From the NCBI GenBank assembly GCA_034008185.1, contig CM067095.1:9160610-9224609 (forward strand): 64,000 nt of DNA, written 5' to 3'. The translations under genes were made by a program, and so were the position numbers. How positions within the stretch are numbered: position 1 is the first letter of the stretch; every line of letters starts with the position of its first letter. Positions 50,976 to 64,000 of this stretch are shown piece by piece. Origin of the DNA: Gorsachius magnificus (Eukaryota; Chordata; Aves; Pelecaniformes; Ardeidae). Under the pieces are notes generated by a model. The model was not told the DNA's origin. It ran no database searches and saw only the letters and a list, made by a program, of their open reading frames with translations.

Positions 50976-53900
50976 CGCTAACAACAAGTTAGAGCTCAGC
51001 TTTCAGACCAGTCTCCCGCAAAGGTAGTGTTTGTCAATGCCTGCATGATTACAGTTGTAATTATTTCCTCCAACAATTACTGTCACTATATCTGACCTTA
51101 TCCTAGAGTCAAGTACCAAGACATTAAAGTGACAATATCTTCTGCACAAGTAATTGCTGATACAAAACCTTATTCTCAATTACTAATGTCAATAGCTTAT
51201 GGATATTAAAAGCGAAGCCAGTATATTACTGAGGCTGAGATTGCTTTCTAATCTGATAGTAAGGCTATAAATTATCTGATCTGCTGATGAAGAGCTCAAA
51301 TTACAAAGGCACCATTCAAAAAAATCACTAAATATATGGATGATTTCCTTTGATTTTAAGTGGCATTGAGAAAGTTCTCCGTTCTTTCCTGGTGGTGTTG
51401 CCTTCCTGACTTGAATCTTCACTGTCAAGTTCTCATCCTCAGTTAACTTCAGGCACAACTATTTTCAGGTATAACACTCTGCCTGCCAGCATAGCAGTAG
51501 GCTTCAAAAGGTGGGCCATCAAGCTATAGTCTAAAGCTCATCTATCAGAAATACCAATATTATCCTTTCTTAGTTTTTAGAATTGTGAAACCTCAGCAGT
51601 ACCATTACAATCAAGGTTGTACTTAGTCGTGGGAACATTTTATCTTATTTTCACATGGGAAACACCTTCCTTTACAGAACATTCCTGCAGTTAAGATCTC
51701 TCTGCAGTTTTATGTGAAATTAAGTAGCTAATGTCGTACACATGGTGCTGCAAAGACTAAATCATGATATTAAGGGAAGTCAGGGTTCAATTTCTCTGCA
51801 TGCAGAAGGTGAGATATATGCATTGGGAAACGCTAGATCTGGAGAATGTAATAATCAGTCGCAGGTGAATATAAAACATAAATGCAAAATGCACTTCTTC
51901 ATATTTATTACATCTTTTACATCTAAATCAGGCAGATTTCATTCCAAAGATTGAGACTGATCTAAAGTAATTTAGTGGGAGGCTGGTAGTTGAAACACAT
52001 AATCACATTTCTAGAACAATGTAATTACACTGAATTTAATGTGATTTCCTGCCACTGGTTTAAAAGTGCAGCCTCCTCCACGTTCTCGATTTACTCTGAA
52101 CATGACACTTGATGTAAGATGACTTTTACGTAGCCAGGTAAAGCATTGCATAAGGGGAGAAAGTATGCTATGACTTCTTGAATTCCCCAAGACCATCATA
52201 CAAAGATGTCAGTTATGAAGTGCCAGTAAGTTCAAATCTTAAATTTCTAAAAGGATGCTGTCTCAGCAGATGACCATTGATTTTAGATTTCATTTTCATT
52301 AAATATCTCACAAGGAACAATTTTGCTGACCTTAAGAACTTGTGCACAAGTCAGCTCTGCTCTATGGGACAAAGACATCTGAAGGGAAATTTACTCTCAG
52401 CAGAAGAGTTTTCAGGTTTCCATATGTTGTACATGTTTCTGAGAGTGCTATATTAAAGATTTTTTATAAAGAACAGGTTAATAAATGGACACGGCAGGTC
52501 ATACCCATTAAGAATAGCTAGGAAATACTGAGGAAAAAAATAATTGCAATCTGAATGCTGACCAAGAATTTGAACCTTAAAACAAACACAAGGACAAAGG
52601 GATGGAATTTTATCAAAGTTAGGAATAAAACAGCACAGGCATTGATATTCATTTAACTTCTACAAATCAGTTAAAATCTGATCTCAAGAGAGAAAGCATG
52701 CAAGCCAACGTGTCGGGAGAGCCCGTGCTGCCAGCCAAAGTGTACTATATAAACAGAAGAGATACACTTAAAAAAAATACCACAAAGCTTATAACTGATC
52801 AGATAAAATCCCCTAAACCCACCTAGCATGAAACAATTCAAATAATCTCTTTGCAGAATAATTTCTAATAGCAAAGTTGTAAAAAAAACAGGCATATTTA
52901 CAATTGACTTGCAAACAGAAAAAAAAATTATTAAATTGATCAAAAATGCTATTTACTGCTGGCAGTTCATTTAGCTTTCTGCAGAATGTTTCAACATTTA
53001 TATTCCTTCATTGGAATAAATAAGTATTGAAATATAATGGATAATGAAGCAGATGCTAAAAGACAATAAAAGTGCATAGGTTTATTTTTTGTTCAGCAGA
53101 CCAATATAAACTTGAATGAAATAAAAGTTTAAAAGCAGGTTTTAAAGCTGGGGACTTTTATGAAAAGTAAATGAACAATAGATTTAAAGCAGTACAATTA
53201 TCGATGAATCACAGCGCTATGGAAATGGCCTCGGAGAGCTCCAAATGTATTATACACTGTGGAGGAGGAGGGTGAGCGAGGGAGAAAAGAGCCCCTAAAA
53301 GGAGCCAATGCTGCAGCCCTCGTGCAGATAAACCACCCTGCATTTATGCAGCAAAGACAGCTGCATTTAGGTTATAAAGCCAAATCTCAAGATTCTTCCT
53401 TCCATGGAAGTTTTCTTTGGCATGAACAAAACTGTGGAAAAATCTCAGGATGCACAACAAGCCAAGGAGGAGACCTCAGTGCCTTCGAGCTGCTTTTCAA
53501 CACTGCTGATGTCAAGCACCACTGAGCAAAGTGAGGAGTTGCAAAAGGCTCACACAGCCAGGCGACGCTACGCTGAAGTGGCAGCGACAAATGCAAACGT
53601 GTTACAAAGAACGGAAAAGCTTTGTCTGGGAAACAAAAGCGTATATTATTGATGGCTCAGCAGCCAGAAGACCTCAGCGCATGGAGGGGATAATGGGTTT
53701 GTCATCTCCCTGCCAGGAAAGACCTGAAGAGGGTTGAAGAGAGACAGCGTTTCAACTCTGTGCCCACCCTGCAACCCTGGCACACTGTCCCGCCGTGCAC
53801 AGCGGGGACAGCAGCACGAGCTCAGCCGTGACGTCCACCTGCCACAGCCTACCCCAATACACTCCACCCCACTGCACGTCCAACACACACTACACCCTGG

Positions 53901-55778
53901 TTCTTTCTTCCTGAACCAGACAAGCTTCCCGACAGCCTTAGCATTTCCAGATTTCAAATCCTTAGTAGGGTTTCTTCAAGGAGCGAATACATTTGCAGAA
54001 ATTAATTTTGGGCTGCAGCTTCTTAAACAGTACCCATTTCTACATCAGGCAGATTAGCAGCAGAGCCTGCTAGAAATTACGGTCTTAATCAAAACCAAAA
54101 ATGTACTAAGCAGATTTTCCCTTTTGTTTACTGAAAAGCCTACTTTCTTCAAGGTGACTCAAGACAAGAGGCGGTTCGCTTAAACAGTAAGATGTTTGCT
54201 GGATGCCAGAAGGCCCCCTTTTCATCCCCGATCACATACAGCTCAGGAAGAGAATTCTGCAAAGACTGCATGAAAATACGACAGGGGAGTCAGGACCCTT
54301 ATTAGGTTAAATCATTCAGTTGCAAACCAGGACCAACCAGACAGAAACACCGTGATTCAAAATTTGGACAAAAATGGTTAGAAATGTGAAACAATTTGGC
54401 TATGGCAGGTTTGCTACTACATTAGCCAGGAGGTCGACCCATCTATTCAGGACTTTCATTACGCAGCAAAAGGACTGCGAAAATCCCTGCTCAACCAATC
54501 ACCACTACAACAGTTACATATTCAGATTTTTTTCTGGAATAAGTGCAAATGTGCTTTGATTGACATTTCATCACTTAATACATTCATTGCATGTCAAGGG
54601 AAAACTTGACTGAATTCACAATGCTGTACTGATTGAGTTCCTAATAGGAACAGTTGTCAGAAGGACTTGTAAGGATAACTTTCAAAATCACATTTGCTAG
54701 TTAGCAGAGGACTTTCTGCACCAAAGAGCCTCTCCACCTACGTGCAGGAATTTCCAGGACACAGATGGACAGCCACTCTCTTCCCAGTTGCCATCAGCCC
54801 GTGACATGGCAGCTGGGCTGGCTGCAGCCACGCCGATGGCTGCACAATACTTTTCCCTCCAAAGTCCTGCATTTGAGACACGCAGTTGTGGAGTCAGAAA
54901 AAGCTTTGCTGGAGACTCATGAACAAGCTGTGGAAGAGAAGCTGGAGACCAAGTGAGGGGCAAAGCTCTCTTTCACTCCTTCCACTCAAAAAGTCCCCAG
55001 AGTACAAACTACCCAGCCACTGAGCTCGAGGGAGGGCTGAGGACACAGGAGTTAGCATAGCTGGAGATCAGTGTCTACCCTGGCTGAAAATGGAGAAAGA
55101 TGACAAGGAAAACCAGCACAAGAAGACACTCAATTCAAGATTGAGCCCTTGGCCAGTGCCCCAGCCTTGGAGCTTGCTACCTGCCAGGCAACGGGCAGCT
55201 CCCTGTCGATCTCAACCTCTGCCTACAAGTGTAAAAAAATCTGCAGTTTTCTTCTGCTCCTGATCCCTCCTCTGAAATTTTCACATTCATTTAGAAAGGT
55301 GTTCAAGATAGAGCTTTCAAATGAACATAAGCTATTCCAAATTTCCCTCCTTCTCTGAAGAGACCTGTAAGGCCCTGAAATTACCTACCTTCAGCATTCA
55401 TGATGTGAGCAAACAGGATCCCTGGCTGCCTTCACCCTGTTTTAATTAGACAAAGAGGGGATAAAAGCAGTGCTCTTCAGTACTTAAAACCAACCAGTTT
55501 CAGATAAATATTTAAAGTTGTCCTGATTGTTAGATAAGCAGGTTCTGCAAAGCTATTGCAAACGTCACAATTGTTTTGCCATACGGTCGCCAGCAGCTGG
55601 AAGCTCACAGATGCCCATTTCAATCAGAAATTTTCTATTTCAAATGCATTTGGCAGTTTGTTCATGGTGAGAAGTGCTTCTCAAAACGTGAGCTTTCAGA
55701 ACACTGCAAGGAGTAAAGCACAGGTGGCTTTTCTAAAGCCTGGGTCAAAGCACAGCTTTCTGTAAACACTCCTTTTTA
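50976..55778. other. Unique AT-rich DNA, no gene seen
   Basis: No exon or RNA is supported. 53080-53230 is an AT-rich block with ATAAAA, TTTATGA and ATCGAT-like motifs, and has the texture of a conserved noncoding block. 53700-53900 is GC-richer and gives overlapping chance frames on both strands. Confidence 0.5.
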
Positions 55779-55803
55779 TAAGTAAGTAAATAAATAAATA
55801 AGA
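55779..55803. repeat. TAAA microsatellite
   Basis: TAAGTAAGTAAATAAATAAA-type tetranucleotide repeat of about six units, the first two being TAAG. It could be length-polymorphic. Confidence 0.8.
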
Positions 55804-58800
55804 AAAGGTGCTGTGCCATAACTTCTGCACTGCTATTAGGCAGTCAAGAGGCTCCTGCTAGACCAGACAAAGCCTTTAGTCAGTCCCACAGAATATTCAC
55901 AAGACAAATGAAAAGAACAGTGGGAGGAATTGGCTTAAAAGTGCATTCATTGTACTTTCCTTTTCTTTAAATATAATAATATGCAACAGCTCGTTGTGGT
56001 GTTGAACAGACAATACTATTAACTCCTTTTTTCACTCCAGCACTTCAACCATGTATACTTACATTCTTCCACCTAATCACTACCTAGATGTTGTTAAAAT
56101 CCATCATGACTACGGGCCAAATCTTGAGGTCCCCACTCAAACCCTCCCTTAAATGAGTTCTTAGTAGGATTTCTGCATGATTAAGCATCACAGATTTTTT
56201 TTCCTAACTGATATCTGAACAAAGAACACAAAATTTGGCTCTGATGATTACCATAACACTTTCATGTTTGCCACTCAAAAGCCTAAAACTATGGCAGAGA
56301 AACCCTGTGGGGAATTAATGCAAAGTGTCTGCATTTGTACCAGGAACCAATCACTGAAAGAAAGAAAAAGGATATTTGAAATAAACCTGAAGGATGCATT
56401 AGCAAAAGCACTTCTGAGCAACTTGCCATTTAAAGCATACACAAGACAAATTCATCTCGAGAGTCACTTCAAAGGGAATGGTCCATAATCAAAATTAATC
56501 ACAATTAATTTGGCCCTAACGTTTCTGCCACTGAGAGGCAGACTCCTGCAGTCAGAGCTGCAGGCAGCGGATGGCAGGAATCGCGTCCACAGCATCCACC
56601 TCTGCTGATGTTGCCAATTCTTCTGCTATGCTGGTGCCATCGTAAAATGCTGCAACAGGATTCAGGCCAAATTTGCTTATCGGCTCTGAACCATGAGGCC
56701 AGCCAGCAATATGTGCTGAATGGCACTCTTTCTGAGGATGTCATCTTTCTATTTATATTACCTAAGTCTTCTTCTCCAACTCCCTGTGGCAAACCCACAG
56801 TTGAAATCATGCAGTATAAGCTAATAGGGTTATGTAAGTGTCCATTTGCTGTACATATGCTCCCCCCTAAGGCAAGCGATCACCACGACTCTGTAAGCAA
56901 GAGAGGTACACCTTCCATTCTTGATGTCTAAGCACATCAGAGTTTTGGAGGTGCTTCAGAGAGTGTCACTACCCTTGTTGGAGGAGGACGTGCTGAGTGA
57001 GCTGAGCAAGAAGCAGGCAGCAGAGAACTGCCACAGAAGCAGAATCAAACCCAAGCAAGAGGTGCTGCTGGGCTGGACATCTGCCCCTTGTCTCCCCCAT
57101 GAAACACAGCTACACTAAAACAAGGCAGAGGATGTGGCACCTCTCAAGGTATTGCTGAATAAATACAACCCTCAAGCTTTTTGCCCAGGCTTAATTCCCT
57201 GCTCTGCCTGCACGAAAGCAAAAGACTTCCTTCATACGGAAAGAGATGGCTTCCCCGTCTCTTGATGCTTCTCAGTCTCCACCAGCCAAGATCTATATTT
57301 TCAAGCTAATTTTGCTTCTCTGTCCTCTCCTGGTTTTCCCAGCATCACCCTCCAACTCCATTTTTGCAACACAATAGCAAAATAATTCACATAAAAACCC
57401 AAGCTGTTTCAAAGTAAACTGAGTTTATGGACATGGATACTTTCTTTGTTTCAAGTATATTTGCCTTGCATATTTACACTTAAAAGAAACAATATTAACC
57501 CCTGTAATCTATGAATTCCTGTACTCTTCACGCCAAGGTATGTAAAAATAGCATCAGCCCTATAACACAATGGACTTTTGACACCAAATCTCTTGCTCTC
57601 TGGAAACATCCAGCATTTAAAACCTCATAAAACTGTCTAGGAAATCTAGCCCCATACAACATGAAGTTTAAAGTATGCATTTAGTTATGCATATTCACAT
57701 TTTTTGGTTTGCTACATTCTACCATTAAATTGCTCTCATATTCAGAAAGACCCATTTCTAGACACAGTTTGAAACTTTCTCCAGAACAGTATGAATACAC
57801 AATGCATCAGAGGTGGGGGCTTTGCTCTTTCACACACCTGCTGTATACACATACCTTCTTATTTTACCTACTTGGTAAGACTGTTGCTCCTTCACAGTTT
57901 GGAGGGCACAGATGCTCCCAGCTCCCGGGGAGACTCACATGGACAGCAGTGCCACTTCCCAAACTGGCTACTCCCTTCAGTTTTCTGGCCAAATCCATTA
58001 ATCAGACCTGATCCAAGGAGTCTGCATGTGCTTGTAGTGTAAAATCCCCTTACAGAGCACTGTTTTCCACCAAAACGAACCTTTGCCAAGCTCCCCCATG
58101 GCACACCAGCCACTGAAAGCAGACAGAGCAAGCTAATGGGGCCCTGCACGGGCCCATTTGCCACATATACGCTATGTGTGCCCTCAGGAGCAGGTCCCCG
58201 CTTCACCATGCGACTGGAGGGAAGGGACAGCTTCCCGGCTTCCCGTAGTCCCAGTGCTGCACTCACAAGCAGTGATGCTTTCAAATGCCTTGGCACTGCA
58301 GTGTTGCACCTCTGTCCATTCACCTCCCTGGCAGACCCAGCAGCCTTCTGAGAGGATTTCTTTCTCTTCTTGCTTCCTCCCAGTGGTCATATCAAACAGA
58401 CGTGTGTTACCCAGCCTGGAAACTGCTGCTTTTATCCTCCAGGTGAAGAACTGAAGTAGTTAGCATGCATGCATTTCTGAACAGTCTTCAGTGAGAAAAT
58501 TCAATGTTCCCATTCCAGGGAATAAAATAATTACTTGCTTTTCAAAATTCCTGTTTTTCAAGCTGATAAAAGCTGCTGTTAGAGGTGATAGACAATTTCT
58601 AGACCTAAACAGACCTCCCAGTTCTCAGCTACACTTTGCAGTGGTTTTGAACGTTGTTTGTGCCACCATTTCCCTCACTGATGCCACGGATGGCAACGTC
58701 TCCAGTGCTGTCCGTAGCCAGCTCCAGCTCCCCCAGCAAACAGAAGCCCCCGATTTAGAGTGTAACACTGTGCTTCTCTTCCTTCTCCCACTGCAAGCAA

Positions 58801-59424
58801 AGCCAGTTCGTCTGACTCGGATATTTCTCAAGCAGTGGAATACCAGTTCCAACGCAGCTACAGCCTATTAATGCTGATATATGCAAGACCTTTTAAAAGG
58901 CCTGGGGAAGACAGATTTCACTTTGTTGAGATAAATTTAGACACCAGAAACTATAAAGATGAGGGAATCCAATAAACTCTCATTATCTTTCTTCTTCATT
59001 TGAATAGAGTTTGCCAATATATAGTACTACAGTTTTACCCACATGCCAAAATCTGCAAATTCAGTTCCTCTAGGTGTTCAATCATGTGAGGACAAAATTG
59101 ATTCACACTGTCCCTTCTCCCATATTGAATGCATATTCTGGGAGGGGAATCTTCCCAGAACATAGTATTATCACTCCAAAAACACTCCGTTTTTGAATCT
59201 TAGTTTGTGCAACATATACCCAAGATACATGAAATTCAGCAACAGCAAGTGGAAATGTTGGATTCTTTTCTGCAGAGCACTTACTGCCTCCTGCCAGCAG
59301 ACAGCCTTTACTGAACTCAATGAAAATAATACGAGCCTGGGTCAGGCTCCAACATCACAGAAAAAGAATGAGCCATCACAGCATATAAGAAATATGTCAT
59401 TTTCTCCATCTTTTCTTGGATGGT
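55804..59424. other. Unique DNA, no gene seen
   Basis: Apart from the foldback arm at 56114-56150, nothing can be called. 57892-58330 is somewhat GC-rich, with overlapping frames on both strands and no known domain. Confidence 0.5.
56114..56150. repeat. One arm of an old sauropsid foldback repeat
   Basis: GGGCCAAATCTTGAGGTCC then CCACTCAAACCCTCCC matches, as I remember it, the arm reading 'gggccaaatcctgaggtccttactcaggcaaaactccc' in turtle and bird repeats. The opposite arm is not recognisable. Confidence 0.5.
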
Positions 59425-59500
59425 GAAACAGAAGCACAAGGAAAGCAAGCAAATCACTCAAGGCCACACCAAGAATAGCACCAAAATCCCCAACCATAGG
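59425..59500 (+). mobile_element. Possible MIR-like SINE relic
   Basis: GAAACAGAAGCACAAGGAAAG, then CAAATCACTCAAGGCCACACC, then AAAATCCCCAACC follow the order of the sense core ('gaaactgaggcacagagaggttaagtgacttgcccaaggtcacacag'). Two of the blocks are well spaced; the 3' part is worn. Confidence 0.45.
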
Positions 59501-60586
59501 ACATGCTACATACTTGTAGTAACAAAAATATATCTGTCATTGCACGTCACACAAGCTCATTCAAACTAAAAATTTATCACTTGCTTCGGACTCCAGCCAG
59601 GTGACAGCAAATATATCATGGAGCTGTCAACAATCTGCTAATCTTGGCTGTGAAGTGTAGGAATACAAGCAGCTTAAAAATATACTGGTCCTTCAGAAAC
59701 CATAAATTTTGCTGGCTCTTTCTCACATACCATTGGGTAATAGGTCTACTCCAGCTATTTCACTCCCACCTCCTGCAGTTAAACAGTTTCATTTTGCATG
59801 TCTATTTAGAGTATGGCAATCAGACAATTGAGGTAGCAGAGATCACCCAGGGGTATATGGATAAAGAAACAAAGACCCTCTCTGGCTCCCTGACTGAGAA
59901 GATTTAACTGGAAAGTCTGTACAGAAATCCCAGGACACACACAACTGGATTTTCAGAGCCTCCACAGAAACAGCTGGAATAACACCTCTGTCCATCTGGA
60001 AACCTGGTCTGTTGTGCTCTTTTGAGCAGAGAAGAAAGCAAAGAGAAGCAAATGAAAACCCTTTCTCTTCCATCTGAAATCAAACCATTTATACAAAAAT
60101 TTAAACCAGGGTGGGGGAAGGATCTTTGAGTGTAAACATAGTAGAAGTTTCAAAGGATATTTCCTCACACATACAGGCTTGTTCATGACATTCCACACTG
60201 GGCACGTTTTTGGGAGACTATAAATAAAAAGCAAACCTCATTGTTGTTCAAGTTATGATGCTTTACAGTCACAGCAAGCTCACTAAGGACTACATTAGCC
60301 TGCTTAGCCTAAACACTACTATCCCTAGAGCTGTGTGATGCGGCCCAGCTATAGAAAGCAGCTTAACCCACCATTCTTTGTGTAAATTCAGTTTTTTAAA
60401 TTACTTTCTCTTACACCAAATGGCTTGGTGTACCTGCCATTCTTCATTTCCTGCTCAGGCCACAAACTTCAATTTTCTCTCATAAAAGCACTTAATTACA
60501 ACTAATTATCGATCATTGAGGGATTACTAGTTGACAAATCCAATTTTCACACTGTTGTGAAGCATGACTGACTGTGGACTGGAGGT

Positions 60587-60606
60587 AGGTACTTGCAGGT
60601 ACTTGC
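60587..60606. repeat. Exact 10-bp tandem duplication
   Basis: AGGTACTTGC occurs twice without a gap. It is a minor slip event. Confidence 0.85.
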
Positions 60607-62052
60607 GCTGTCTTAGAAACCTGCAGGTCTATAAGCTGGGTGGGACCAGCGTTTTCACTGTCACCGTCACCATCATTAAACCCATCAGACTGCGGTGGCA
60701 CCCGAAGGCCAATGTTTGGGGACCTATTATGTAAGATGCTATAAATCTACTCAAAGTGACAGTCCTCACCCCAAAGAGTTTTGCAAGCCTAAAAAAAGCC
60801 AAGCCTTTTACATCTGTAAATGTATTCAATTTGGCTGCGTTTGTACCACTTTTGCATTCCATTCCTGCAAATACTCTCCCAAGCAAGCTAGCTGGGAGAG
60901 ATGTTCAGAGAAACAGCTCATTGCAGGGAAAAATGCCACTGAATTTTCCTCAAAGCAAATTTTAAATTTGCATGCTTTGGTGCACCTGCTGATCTCAACA
61001 AATTGGATCAATGAAGGAAAGGAGAGCACTGTGCAAGCCCAGCACCCTGGGAAAGCGGCTCACACCCAGCCCATTAATGTTATACGTTAGCTGCAGCGGT
61101 CCAGTTACCCAGAAATCAGGAGTTTGCTGTTGCATGGTCTCTGCACAGTAAAACCACGGCACTCTGCAAAAAGGGTATTTAAGAAAAAAGAATTAAAAAA
61201 AAAAAAATCTGAGAGAAAAATACATAGAACTGATCAAACATCGTTGAATGGGAGTAAAAAGCAACGTTTTCATAATAAGTCACATGATTAATTCTTTCCC
61301 AGTTGTATTTCAATAGAGTTATTCACATAATTCAAGTAGACACAAATCCCAGTATGAAAATATCTGTGCTTTTGTAGCCCAGTGGCAGCCCTTCCAGCAT
61401 GACTTACAACAAAAGACTGAGAAAGTCCACTCCCGTGGTACACACAAATTGGTTTATTATTAGAGCTCATCCAGCACCATTATTTTCTGACAGTAACTGT
61501 GTTTTTAACAGAATTGAAATTTCCGTGAAGAACATTTTTCTTGCAAATGTTTAACTTTTCTTTTGGGAAAACCACATTTTTGTTTCACGTCTGTTTAACA
61601 TTAAGATACATTTCCCTTTCCATTCTGTTCCAAAGGAAGCACGACACAATTTAGAAAATGCTGCACTAAATCTCCCTGACTCCTGAAATAAAAAAACTGA
61701 GAATGAGCCTCACATAAAGAAAGATTTCAAGTGCCTTACTAAGGACTTTACTCATTAAAAAAGACTCAACTCTATTCTGCTTCTTGTCTATGAAAGTGAA
61801 ATATGATTTTATTAAATGAAGCCCTTAATATGTTTGCTAAGACTCTGTCAGGCTGAACATTAACTACATTTCCATTGTTTTTCAAGTCCAAAAAGAAAGA
61901 CAAGCTCTGCAAAGAGACAAGCTCACTTATAGCTTCTTAACCTACAGACCAGTGGAGAAGTTTGCTTTATTAAGTGCATTTGCAATGTCCAGTGCACACA
62001 AGGGGCACAGTGCATTCATAAAAAGAAAATGCACAGCTTTCAGAAATCATTT

Positions 62053-62092
62053 AAGGAAGGAAGGGGAAAAAAAAGAAGAAAGAGGAAAAAAA
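62053..62092. repeat. 40-base homopurine tract
   Basis: Forty consecutive A/G bases (GGAAGGAAGGGG, then A8, GAAGAAAGAGG and A7). Such tracts can form triplex DNA and are common in vertebrate noncoding DNA. Confidence 0.85.
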
Positions 62093-64000
62093 CGTGTTAC
62101 ATGCATTTCAATTTCAGGCAGCAAGATTGTGTACGTGAGCACGCAGCCATTATCTCCTGCCCAGGTGCACCCCGAGACATGTGGAGGACATCCCAGCAGA
62201 GACCTGCTCCCCCTCAGACAGAAAGAATACCTGGGGAAGCCTTCCAGGCTGCAAGGTCTCCAACCCTTTGCAGAGGGCTTGCACCATTGGTTGAACAAGT
62301 TGCTAAATCTTCCCCTGTAGAGGCATTCTTGAGGTGATGCATTGAGTCCATTCAGGGGGATCACAGCCGGTGAAGCAGCTTCCCATCCTGGCCAGGACAC
62401 CTGCACCAGCACCAAGCCACATCCTTGCCCAAAATTATTCCCCTCCCCACCCGCTGTTGACTTTTGCCTGGGTTTTCTGCTTCAGACACAAGCCAGACAC
62501 AAGTCCACTCTGCCCTCTCCTGGCCTGCATACAGATCCGAGCCTGTTCAGTTGTCCTGAATCTCCCCTGTGTGGAGGCCGGGATGGAGGGGATGGATACC
62601 GGTGGGCTGGGAAAAGCCTAGGACTCTAAGGGACAGACGGAGCGGCAGAGCCCCAGGGAAGATGGACCAGGCAGCACAGGATACACACACAGGATGGCAC
62701 CTCCCCACCCACCAAACTCACCACCCTTGTGTTGGCTATTCTTTTGGCCACCCCAAATACATCTGCCCTGGTAAGAGAGCTAATGGAAAGGGCAGGAACA
62801 TCCCCTCAGCCCCACGGTCCTCATTAAAAAGTAACAGTTTTGGGGGCAGAAGGGGCATTGCCTTCCCTCCTTTCAGAAAGCATCTCATATTTGAGGTGCA
62901 TCACTGGAATGTGAGCAATAAAAATAGTAATTTGTAAAATGAAAGCAATGACAGACGTTTCTTGTAAAAACACCGCGAGACGTTACAGATAAAATAACGT
63001 TACATAAATAGGCTAAGCATTAGAACTATTATCATCAACAACAGCACAGGCGGACACAGCAGTTTAGCAAAGGAAGTGAAAAATAGCGAATGTGATTTAA
63101 GAGGCAGAAAGAATCTGCGCTGGCAAGTTGTAATTACTGAAGCTGAAACCCAGCCAGAATCCTGGTTGACTGCCTCTGGGCTTGTGTAATGCAACCCAGA
63201 ATCTTTAAATGATCAAATAATTGGGACCTGGGTTTCATGCTGCCAACAAGACACCACCATCAACACGGACGCACCAGTACAGCCACCCAGCACTAACTTG
63301 GAGAAGGATCAACCACAAACACCAGCCTCTGCAGCACTTGTGATTTCAAGATGTCTACAACCAAATATTGGCCTGAACCAGAATGTTTTGCCTGGTCATT
63401 TTTCTTCCCAAGGTGGTACCGCTGCAGGTTTCTTTCAACCATTCTTCAACTTCAGCACCGTGTAAGCATCTAATGTCTAGTCAAAGAACATCATTCATCC
63501 ATTTTATGTTTCTCAGAATGCAAAGATACCTATCCAATTTCCTAAGAAATATTAATACTAAAGTATGGTTTCTCAGCCCAAATCATGCAAGCTTAACAAA
63601 GTTCTCCTGACATTTTATGACAAGGTGATTAATAATACCAAGAAGAAGAATGAAATAATACCAGATTATAAACTATTGTAAATCTTTCAGTCATCCCAGG
63701 AATAATGAATGCAGATTTCTTAGGAGAGCAGTACAGATTTAAACAGAATCATTTTAGTTTTCTTGTCAATCAAGCTGCTATTTATATAATAGCAGAAACA
63801 GACAATGAACTCACTTAATCTTAAAATGAGGATGTAGCACATTCAAGGCAAGGGTTATAGGCACTTCTTTAACAATTTTTTCTTGAAGAAAAAAGGAATT
63901 GAAAAACCATCCTAAGCTAGAATTTCCAGAATTCTAAGAAAATGTTCCATCTTAACCATCATTTCTGATCACTGACCTTCCCCTCTCAAAGCAAGAGCCA

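Larger units (their letters stand above)
59501..64000. other. Unique DNA to the window end, no gene seen
   Basis: Simple tracts are A13 at 61195-61207 and a 40-base purine run at 62053-62092. 62160-62720 is GC-richer, with several overlapping frames of up to 122 codons on both strands, none with a known domain. No exon, RNA gene or young repeat was recognised up to the edge. Confidence 0.5.

Noticed and set aside
1..64000. CRISPR arrays, operons, ribosome binding sites, replication origins of prokaryotic type
   Set aside because: No regularly spaced repeats or prokaryotic gene organisation; the repeats are those of a bird genome.

Overview
This window looks like a stretch of bird nuclear chromosome, either intergenic or inside a very long intron. 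The diagnosis rests on its repeats. It holds a young CR1 retroposon with the reverse transcriptase open over 638 codons, two older CR1 fragments, a solo LTR of a type common in avian genomes, and a layer of very old MIR-like and foldback repeats of the kind shared by birds, turtles and crocodilians. Composition is moderately AT-rich and CpG-poor, with one small CpG-dense patch near 14.2-14.7 kb. I found no host protein-coding exon, rRNA, tRNA or CRISPR array that I can defend. The only convincing protein is the CR1 reverse transcriptase.

Layout. 1-5.2 kb: unique AT-rich DNA with A-tracts. 5.24-5.35 kb: decayed CR1 3' end, plus strand. 5.4-9.6 kb: unique DNA. 9.58-9.74 kb: old CR1 3' part, minus strand. 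10.2 kb: foldback repeat. 13.45-13.57 kb: MIR-like SINE. 14.2-14.8 kb: CpG-dense patch with a Kozak-context ATG. 18.08-19.0 kb: solo LTR with internal tandem subunits and an AATAAA signal. 22.67 and 24.33 kb: a perfect 83-bp sequence present twice, with abrupt boundaries. 26.66-28.67 kb: young, 5'-truncated CR1 on the minus strand. 28.7-39.4 kb: unique DNA, with a 25-bp tandem duplication near 32.0 kb and a dense cluster of transcription-factor-like motifs at 34.37-34.54 kb. 39.4-44.5 kb: richest in MIR-like relics. 44.5-64 kb: mostly unique DNA with short simple repeats and a few relics.

There is no operon or pathway to describe; the elements are independent insertions of different ages. The items most worth following are the 83-bp dispersed duplication (it looks like a templated insertion into a short palindrome), the flanks of the young CR1 (a target-duplication-like signal, unusual for CR1), the solo LTR, the CpG patch and the motif cluster. 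I saw no strong sign of a previously undescribed biological system.
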